Assembly (NCBI GenBank): GCA_015486445.1
Contig: WFRT01000266.1
Coordinates: forward strand, 1-9,971
Direction of reading: 5' to 3'
Length of the DNA stretch: 9,971 nt
DNA from: Pseudomonadota bacterium
GTDB lineage: Bacteria > Desulfobacterota > Anaeroferrophillalia > Anaeroferrophillales > Tharpellaceae
Numbering within the stretch: the first letter of the stretch is position 1; the number at the start of each line of letters is the position of its first letter. Of this stretch, positions 5,934 through 9,971 are shown one piece after another. The notes below the pieces were generated by a model. It did not search any database, was not told the DNA's origin, and saw only the letters and a program-made list of their open reading frames with translations. A program made the translations under genes and the position numbers.

Positions 5934-7169
5934 TTACTCGTTTTCTCGATCCTCCCAGGCGGTTTTTGCCTTCACCTTGTCGATAAGAAATCGCACGCCC
6001 TGGTTATCGGAAGGGTTCAACCAGAGCATCTTCTGAAAGTTGCTCTCCGCCTCGTCAAAGCGTCCGAGACGCCAGAGACACAATCCATAGCCGTGCATAC
6101 AGCGCAGAAACGGGCGGTTGTCGATAAAACCCCACGGCAGCACGCCGGTAAAGCCGTCACCCAAAGACATTTCGCCAATACGCAAACCGACTTCGTAATG
6201 CCGGATGGCATCCTGAGGATGGTGGTCAAAGATAAAATTGCCCAGATGCGAATGGGCATCGAGACAGCGCAGGTCCGTCTGGCACAGCTCCATCAAGATC
6301 TTTTCCGCCTCTGCCCGTTCGCCGGCATTTTTGAGATCACTGGACCGGGTGATGGGATCATTGAAAGGATCATCAGGCTCCTCGCCGGGCAGCACCTGCT
6401 CCATCTCGAACATGGGGCGGGGGCCGTGAGCGATGATCGGCTCGGCCCATTCCTCAATGAGTTCGCTTTCTCCTCCCCAGTATTCTTCCCGGGGATCCCA
6501 CATACCCATCTCTTCAAGCCCCAGGGGCACGAGATCGAGGGCTTTCACGTCGATCCGGATCGACTGAATTTCGCCGGAAAGGTATGGATGACCACCATAA
6601 CGCCACTGCTTTCGGGGTGTCACCGTGACGATGGCGCCAGGCACCATCTCCCAGAGGCGGCTCGCGCGCAGGGTAATGATCCGGTCGCTTCCCAACCAAC
6701 GGCACCGGGCGGCCCGCTCCTTGACCGATAGGGCGACCAACTCGACCGGTTTGCTCAGGTCGATGTCATCGTCCGCTACCTTGTGCTGCCGCCCACGTCG
6801 GGAAGATTTCTTGGTTTTGGCAGGGTAAGGATCAAGGTTGAGCCACCTGCGGTAAGCGGCAATGTAACGCGCGCCTGTCGATGCCTGCGGGAATACGACC
6901 TCGGAGACTGCAATGACATATTCCGAGCCGTCCTCACGGCGACAATTGACCGTTAAACCGCGCCGTTCATTGCCGTCGTAGTCCACCGCGATTACCGAAA
7001 CCGGCTCCCCGATGACGAAACCGTCGGCCGGCAGGGCAACGTCATCCTCGAAGGCCTGCCGAAAGGCCCAGAGCTGTTCATCATCGCCGTATGCGTCGAC
7101 GGTGATTTCTTCAATAAGCCTGTCCAAGACTTCGAGTTCCTTGCCCTTTTTTGGATTTTGCGCGCCCAT
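5934..7169 (-). CDS. Uncharacterised protein with C-terminal TPR-like repeats
   Basis: This is a 411-aa predicted cytoplasmic protein with no signal peptide or membrane segment. I do not recognise a characterised homologue. Three parts can be seen. Residues 1-117 form an acidic and beta-rich N-terminal domain with VSVIAVDYDGNERRGLTVNC and ARYIAAYRRWLNLDPYP. A basic linker (118-130, KTKKSSRRGRQHK) leads to a second domain up to about 250. Residues about 280-400 are helical with TPR-like repeats: ERAEAEKILMELC, DAIRHYEVGLRIGE, and GYGLCLWRLGRFDEAESNFQKMLWLNP. The final DNQGVRFLI motif recurs, from memory, in bacterial TPR proteins of unknown role. The ATG at 7169 is only 3 bp after the stop of the 384-aa gene, with a GGAAAG sequence in the end of that gene as possible ribosome-binding site. 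The two are almost surely co-transcribed and probably act together. A binding or scaffold role is an inference from the TPRs. Confidence 0.8.
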   Translation of the reverse strand: MGAQNPKKGKELEVLDRLIEEITVDAYGDDEQLWAFRQAFEDDVALPADGFVIGEPVSVIAVDYDGNERRGLTVNCRREDGSEYVIAVSEVVFPQASTGARYIAAYRRWLNLDPYPAKTKKSSRRGRQHKVADDDIDLSKPVELVALSVKERAARCRWLGSDRIITLRASRLWEMVPGAIVTVTPRKQWRYGGHPYLSGEIQSIRIDVKALDLVPLGLEEMGMWDPREEYWGGESELIEEWAEPIIAHGPRPMFEMEQVLPGEEPDDPFNDPITRSSDLKNAGERAEAEKILMELCQTDLRCLDAHSHLGNFIFDHHPQDAIRHYEVGLRIGEMSLGDGFTGVLPWGFIDNRPFLRCMHGYGLCLWRLGRFDEAESNFQKMLWLNPSDNQGVRFLIDKVKAKTAWEDRENE

Positions 7170-7172
7170 CTT

Positions 7173-8327
7173 TTATTGATCTTTCCAGATGCCGGCCTTC
7201 ACCATGCGTTGGATCAGCGCCTTGCGCCGCAGGTGGCCGGCCATGAATTTTTTCAATTCGTTTTGGAATTGCTTTTTGGTCGCAAACAGGTCATAGGCTT
7301 CGGCGATGTCAATAAGCTTGCGGCAGGCCTCGTCATAGCCCCGCCCCGATCCACGCTCGACAGGCTCTTTAACCGACGCCCAGGCCTTGGGAAAATCGCT
7401 GGCCAGGTTCTTCAGATACGCCTTGCGTTTCTCATGTCGCATGACCTCCCGTTGCTTTCGGTCCCGTTTTTGTTCTTCCATCCGGATTAGGCGCGCCTTT
7501 TCGGCGTTCTGCCGCAAATCTCCCACCGTACGCCGGGGTCTGTCGGTATCGTCTGCCTGCAAGCCGCGCTGCCAGGATGCGAACCGTTTCCTGATGGACC
7601 GTTCGGCTTGCTGCCCCTTGCCCTCCAGCAATTGTATCAGGATCGAATTGACTTCTTCTCTTGACAGGGCATCGATCCACTTATCCATTTCCCGTTGCGA
7701 AACTTCCTTCTCCTGCGCAGCCGGGCTGCCCATGCCGGCGCCGGCCAGCAGGTCCGGGTCCACCTCCAGAAATTCGGCCAGCGCCTGCTGAGCTGCGGTC
7801 AGGTTTCCCAATCCGCTCACGCATAGCGGCTCCGTCTCATCGTCATCCATCATTTCCCCGGCTACAGCCGACAGCCAGCCGATGTACAAGCTGCGCAGGT
7901 CCCCGCGCAGCAGTTCATCCCGCAGCGGGGCCAGACGCGCCATCCAGCCACGACCATCCTCCATGCCGAAACGGTCGTAGTTTTCCGACTCTTCCAAACT
8001 CCAGGTAATGATCCAATGGGTCTTGGTGGCCGTGATATCAAGCAGGTACGGCACGGCCACGGCCCTGGCAGCCTCTCGGGTCAATGCCTCGATGGGCAGC
8101 CGCACCATGAAAATGGCCGTCATCCAGTTGGCCACATAAACATGGGCGTCGAAATAGCGCTGTATCAACTTGACGGGGTCACCCTTGAAGTCGCCCCAAT
8201 TGTATTCGTTAGTGAAGCTGACCGGCGTAATCGTAGCCCGCGTCGAGAGTGCACGCAGTTCGTCCAACTCATCTGCCGTCAGAGGCCGGTCAATGGCCAG
8301 AAACTCATAATACTGGTATTCGCTCAT
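7173..8327 (-). CDS. Uncharacterised protein, MSEYQYYEF-type, with basic coiled-coil region
   Basis: This encodes 384 aa from the ATG at 8327. From memory, its start MSEYQYYEFLAIDRPLT is the hallmark of a widespread bacterial family with no assigned function; a GTG-started extension to 8351 would add eight residues and is less likely. Residues 1-110 look like a folded alpha/beta domain with a Trp/Tyr-rich stretch (EYNWGDFKGD, YVANWMTAIFMVRLP). Residues 110-200 are acidic and helical. Residues about 265-305 are highly charged and Arg/Lys-rich, likely a coiled coil or nucleic-acid-contacting helix. The C-terminus (330-384) is a basic helical bundle. There is no signal peptide, membrane segment, Walker motif or nuclease motif that I can identify. 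It is the first gene of a two-gene minus-strand unit with the TPR protein, lying downstream of the damaged type I restriction-modification genes. No strong ribosome-binding site precedes it (AAAGG 13 nt upstream). Confidence 0.8.
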   Translation of the reverse strand: MSEYQYYEFLAIDRPLTADELDELRALSTRATITPVSFTNEYNWGDFKGDPVKLIQRYFDAHVYVANWMTAIFMVRLPIEALTREAARAVAVPYLLDITATKTHWIITWSLEESENYDRFGMEDGRGWMARLAPLRDELLRGDLRSLYIGWLSAVAGEMMDDDETEPLCVSGLGNLTAAQQALAEFLEVDPDLLAGAGMGSPAAQEKEVSQREMDKWIDALSREEVNSILIQLLEGKGQQAERSIRKRFASWQRGLQADDTDRPRRTVGDLRQNAEKARLIRMEEQKRDRKQREVMRHEKRKAYLKNLASDFPKAWASVKEPVERGSGRGYDEACRKLIDIAEAYDLFATKKQFQNELKKFMAGHLRRKALIQRMVKAGIWKDQ

Positions 8328-8368
8328 GATTTCAATTCGACCTTTATCCACCGGTATTGGTCCGGATA

Positions 8369-8539
8369 TTAACGTTCGAGTAAATCGACAATTGCTCTGG
8401 TCTTCACTTGTCGTATGAAGTCATTCATCTGTCGTGAGATCAAGGGCCCTCGTGCACTGGAAACTGCCCGTATTGTATCGGATATCCAGCTTTGAACGAT
8501 GCTGCCAAAGGCCGCCTTATGATCATGGCCACTCCCCAT
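8369..8539 (-). pseudogene. Short coding remnant or small gene B, 56 aa
   Basis: This open frame starts at an ATG (8539) and ends in TAA (8371-8369), reading HDHKAAFGSIVQSWISDT, then RAVSSARGPLISRQMNDF and a final LLER. Residue balance looks like real protein, more so than the other two frames. It overlaps the end of remnant A by 17 bp in a different frame and has no ribosome-binding site. It may therefore be the frameshifted C-terminal end of the same lost gene rather than an independent small gene. Family not recognised. Confidence 0.4.
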
Positions 8540-8694
8540 CAAGCGTCACGGGAATCAGGTAGTCCTCCAGATTGCTGCAACCCTTGCTGCCGATGGGCTT
8601 CTCATAGCTGGAAGGCTTGCGGGCGACAAGCTGCCGGGTTTTGGTTTCACGGGGCGTTTCTTGCTGAAGGAGGCCACCAATGCGCTCTTGTTTT
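8523..8694 (-). pseudogene. Truncated coding remnant A (C-terminal fragment)
   Basis: Immediately downstream of the IS remnant on the minus strand, one frame reads about 57 codons to a TGA at 8525-8523. The peptide includes ERIGGLLQQETPRETKTRQL and SSYEKPIGSKGCSNLEDYLI and ends TLDGEWP. Codon use and residue balance look coding. There is no start codon in the fragment, and the frame closes within the inverted repeat, so this is a 3' stub of a gene whose front was lost. It does not look like the continuation of hsdS. Family not recognised. Confidence 0.45.
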
Positions 8695-8727
8695 GGTTCA
8701 TCCGATTAATGCGTACTTGGCCTCATT
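8695..8727 (+). repeat. Left terminal inverted repeat of the ISL3-like element
   Basis: This 33-bp repeat is an exact reverse complement of 8876-8908. It starts GGTTCATCCG and ends GGCCTCATT. Confidence 0.95.
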
Positions 8728-8776
8728 TAAGAAACTTGAATTCAAGACTCATTTTTCAAAGATTCACTTCTTGTAA

Positions 8777-8905
8777 GGTACGCATTTTCGTGAAGAACCT
8801 AAAATCAAAGTACTCAAAAGAAAAGCCTATGGCTTTCGTGATCTGGAATATTTCAAGTTGCGTATTTACTTTTTGAATGAGGCCAAGTACGCATTAATCG
8901 GATGA
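8777..8905 (+). pseudogene. C-terminal remnant of an ISL3-family transposase
   Basis: The plus-strand frame ending at the TGA 8903-8905 encodes 42 residues, containing KIKVLKRKAYGFRDLEYFKL and NEAKYALIG. The KRKAYGFRDxEYFKL...YAL(V/I)G ending is characteristic of one branch of ISL3 transposases, DDE enzymes. The frame is closed by a TAA just upstream (8774-8776), and the DDE core is missing, so no active enzyme is made. The last codons lie inside the right inverted repeat, as in intact elements. Confidence 0.8.
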
Positions 8906-9081
8906 ACCCCAATTTTAAACCGAAACTTATGGCTATAGACTTCCTGTGATGAGCTTATACCTGATAGATGCAGAGACTGTTGCTCAACGTGTTCTAAACC
9001 AATATAGGGTAATTCCTCGCTCTTGTTTGGCATGTAGGAATCCTTCACTTCTACGGCAATGTCAGAAATCCTCAGCCTCAT
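8866..9081 (-). pseudogene. hsdS: Type I restriction specificity subunit HsdS, truncated after 58 codons
   Basis: HsdS reads the target sequence and guides the type I methylase and nuclease; normal length is about 400 residues with two target-recognition domains. Here residues 1-58 are native (MRLRISDIAVEVKDSY, then LPYIGLEHVEQQSLHLSG, then HKFRFKIG), matching the family start in which a Gly-Asp-Ile-Leu segment would come next. The ISL3-like element begins at this point, so translation continues for 13 foreign residues (VHPINAYLASFKK) to TAA at 8868-8866. No hsdS sequence is recognisable beyond the element. The start ATG overlaps the stop of the RAYT gene (ATGA at 9081-9078), the same arrangement hsdS would normally have with hsdM. 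The 58-residue stub cannot recognise DNA, so this restriction-modification system is presumably inactive unless a second hsdS exists. Confidence 0.85.
8876..8908 (-). repeat. Right terminal inverted repeat of the ISL3-like element
   Basis: This is an exact 33-bp reverse complement of 8695-8727. It also supplies the last transposase codons on the plus strand and, on the minus strand, the first of the 13 foreign codons that end the truncated hsdS frame. Confidence 0.95.
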
Positions 9082-9119
9082 ACCCCCAGCTCCTCGAAGT
9101 TATTATTTATTTTCGCGGC
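9078..9119 (-). repeat. Direct repeat of hsdM 3' end, distal copy (end of RAYT)
   Basis: 42 bp, identical to 9683-9724 at 37 positions; weaker similarity continues to about 9132. It encodes the AAKINNNFEELGV tail of the RAYT and its overlap with hsdS. This copy is more AT-rich, with A/T at the four substitutions within the AAKIxxN codons. Confidence 0.85.
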
Positions 9120-9686
9120 TGATTCCCCCGCCTCCAGATTTTCCCTGTCCGTTTCCCATTTTATGGGATTGTCCATGATATATTGCCGGATACGGTTTAA
9201 ATCGCCGTCGTTGCGGATGATGTGTTCCCAATAATTCCGTTGCCAGATTCTTACGCCCGGGGTGGTGCGGATTTGGTTGATGTGTTTGGTGGATACGGTT
9301 TTGAACGCCCCGATCAACCGGCCCAACGGTTTACGGTTCACCGTAGGGGCGGTTCGCGAACCGCCCCTACAATCGTTGTTTATTACAATAATCCCGTGCA
9401 AATGATTCGGCATGACAACCCATTGATCCAACACCACATAATTGTATTGATTTCTCAACCAATTCCATGTATCGGCCGCGATTTTTCCGAATTGGTTCAA
9501 TTGCATCTCCCCGTCAACAATTGTCCCAAACAGGCATTCCCTGTTCTGCGTGCAGATGGTGACAAAATAGGCGCCGTTTTTTGAATAATCATAACCCGGC
9601 AGACGAATCGAACGCCGGTTTTGTCGCACCAACCGCAGGGGTGGTTCGTGAACCGCCCCTACAACATCAGCGGTTCCCCGCCTCAT
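9078..9686 (-). CDS. REP-associated tyrosine transposase (RAYT), IS200-like HUH enzyme
   Basis: This 202-aa protein is a single-domain Y1 HUH transposase of the RAYT type (Transposase_17). The recognisable N-terminus is NRRSIRLPGYDYSKNGAYFVTICTQNRECLFG (residues 23-54). The HUH metal motif is VMPNHLHGIIV with H95 and H97, and the catalytic tyrosine is probably Y169 in RIRQYIMDNP. Two features are odd. A 28-bp perfect palindrome is read in frame as residues 106-115, between the HUH motif and the next helix. And the last 20 or so residues (AGESAAKINNNFEELGV) copy the C-terminus of HsdM rather than any RAYT sequence. The chosen start overlaps the hsdM stop (ATGA, 9686-9683); a GTG at 9629 would give a more typical RAYT start. 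The frame is intact, so an active enzyme is possible. G+C is lower than in hsdM, in line with acquisition. Confidence 0.88.
   Translation of the reverse strand: MRRGTADVVGAVHEPPLRLVRQNRRSIRLPGYDYSKNGAYFVTICTQNRECLFGTIVDGEMQLNQFGKIAADTWNWLRNQYNYVVLDQWVVMPNHLHGIIVINNDCRGGSRTAPTVNRKPLGRLIGAFKTVSTKHINQIRTTPGVRIWQRNYWEHIIRNDGDLNRIRQYIMDNPIKWETDRENLEAGESAAKINNNFEELGV
9343..9370. repeat. Perfect 28-bp palindrome inside the RAYT gene
   Basis: GTAGGGGCGGTTCG is followed directly by its exact reverse complement. This is the common GTAGGGGCGG-type REP-like palindrome that scatters through many genomes carrying RAYTs. Here it inserts ten codons in frame (C-R-G-G-S-R-T-A-P-T), so the RAYT reading frame survives. 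Confidence 0.9.
9635..9662. repeat. Second, imperfect copy of the 28-bp palindrome
   Basis: Differs from the copy at 9343-9370 at three of 28 positions (9636, 9642, 9649). It lies at the 5' end of the RAYT frame just after the hsdM junction, and is read in a different frame (V-G-A-V-H-E-P-P-L). The position at the element's edge suits a RAYT recognition hairpin. Confidence 0.8.
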
Positions 9687-9724
9687 ATCCCCAGCTCCTC
9701 GAAGTTCTTCTTGATCTTCGCGGC
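9683..9724 (-). repeat. Direct repeat of hsdM 3' end, proximal copy (genuine hsdM end)
   Basis: The 42-bp partner of 9078-9119. It encodes the authentic HsdM C-terminus AAKIKKNFEELGI and the ATGA overlap with the next frame. Confidence 0.85.
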
Positions 9725-9971
9725 CAACTGCACCGCCTCCGCGTTCAGATCCTCCAGTTCCACATGGATGTCCCGCAGGGCCTCCTCGAAGTCGAAATCC
9801 TCGTCCTCTTCTTCCGGCGCGACGCCAACATAGCGACCGGGCGTCAGGCTCCAGTCGTTGTCCTCGATCTCGGCGCGGTCCACCAGTTTGACGAGCCCTT
9901 CCACGTCACGGAGTTTCGCCTCGGGAAATTTCTCGGTCAGCCAGCTGGCTTGGCGGTGGAAGTATCGCACC
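9683..9971 (-). CDS. hsdM: Type I restriction-modification methyltransferase HsdM, C-terminal end (partial)
   Basis: About 95 C-terminal residues of the modification subunit are present; the gene continues past the right edge. HsdM is the adenine-N6 DNA methyltransferase that forms M2S with HsdS and joins HsdR for restriction. The signature tail is clear: DNDWSLTPGRYVGVAP (the SLTPGRYVGV block is near-invariant in one HsdM subfamily), then an acidic stretch EEEDEDFDFEEALRDIH, and the helical end LAAKIKKNFEELGI that packs on HsdS. The catalytic motifs lie outside the window. Its stop codon overlaps the start of the following frame by ATGA; in an undisturbed operon that frame would be hsdS, but here it is the RAYT. 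The gene shows no break in this segment. Confidence 0.92.
   Translation of the reverse strand, partial: VRYFHRQASWLTEKFPEAKLRDVEGLVKLVDRAEIEDNDWSLTPGRYVGVAPEEEDEDFDFEEALRDIHVELEDLNAEAVQLAAKIKKNFEELGI

Larger units (their letters stand above)
8695..8908. mobile_element. Internally deleted ISL3-family element (MITE-like, 214 bp)
   Basis: Perfect 33-bp terminal inverted repeats lie at 8695-8727 and 8876-8908, each beginning GGTTCATCCGATTAATGCGT when read inwards. Between them are only about 150 bp, much more AT-rich than the surroundings, carrying the last 42 codons of an ISL3-type transposase. A complete ISL3 element would be well over 1 kb, so this is a deletion derivative that could still be mobilised in trans if a matching transposase exists. 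The 8-bp flanks (CTTGTTTT at 8687-8694; CCAATTTT at 8909-8916) agree at only five positions, so there is no clean target duplication. The right side cuts hsdS; the left side borders an unrelated remnant. Confidence 0.85.

Noticed and set aside
5898..6731. Plus-strand open frame of 277 codons opposite the TPR gene
   Set aside because: The minus-strand frame gives a coherent TPR-like protein coupled to its neighbour. The plus frame starts with a hydrophobic run by chance and has no recognisable domain.
8492..8776. Plus-strand open frame of 94 codons across the left edge of the IS remnant
   Set aside because: It joins unrelated flank and inverted-repeat sequence and has a Cys/Pro/Trp-rich composition. 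The minus-strand frames there look more protein-like.
9222..9584. Plus-strand open frame of 120 codons inside the RAYT
   Set aside because: Antisense to a RAYT with intact HUH motif and catalytic tyrosine; no independent evidence.
9343..9662. CRISPR array suspected from the two GTAGGGGCGG-type repeats
   Set aside because: Only two copies, 264 bp apart and palindromic throughout, with no regular spacers or cas genes.

Overview
The window looks like a GC-rich Gram-negative chromosome. The outer-membrane beta-barrel, the lipoprotein, the TAXI periplasmic protein and the small zinc-ribbon/flavodoxin pair fit a Desulfobacterota (deltaproteobacterial) genome. That assignment rests on gene flavour only and is moderate at best.

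Left part (about 1-5850), ordinary GC-rich chromosome. A secreted or lipoprotein gene runs off the left edge on the minus strand. Divergent from it is a tight plus-strand cluster: an MgtC/SapB membrane protein, a lipoprotein with an LssY_C-like C-terminal domain, and a TAXI-type TRAP solute-binding protein with no TRAP permease in view. A small minus-strand protein with a four-cysteine zinc ribbon and a probable winged-helix tail follows. It is divergent from a short flavodoxin gene that has a near-consensus sigma70 promoter and a clear intrinsic terminator. Next comes a lone Omp85-like barrel protein without POTRA domains.

Right part (about 5930-9971), an accessory region read almost entirely on the minus strand. 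In transcription order from the right edge it holds: the 3' end of a type I restriction-modification methyltransferase gene (hsdM); a REP-associated tyrosine transposase (RAYT) exactly at the hsdM/hsdS junction; the first 58 codons of hsdS, cut off by a 214-bp internally deleted ISL3-like element with perfect 33-bp terminal inverted repeats; two short orphan coding remnants; and two intact, tightly coupled genes of unknown function (384 and 411 aa, 3 bp apart). The larger of these ends in a TPR-like region. The G+C content drops sharply in the IS remnant and the RAYT.

Most notable: (1) the RAYT lies between hsdM and hsdS and keeps an ATGA start/stop overlap at both ends, because about 42 bp of the hsdM 3' end are present on both sides of it. 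(2) A perfect 28-bp palindrome sits in frame inside the RAYT catalytic domain, and a second copy is read in another frame near its N-terminus. (3) The hsdS gene has been destroyed, with apparent deletion of everything downstream of the IS remnant. (4) The 384-aa/411-aa pair is an uncharacterised two-gene unit next to the damaged restriction locus, and is the best candidate here for an undescribed system.
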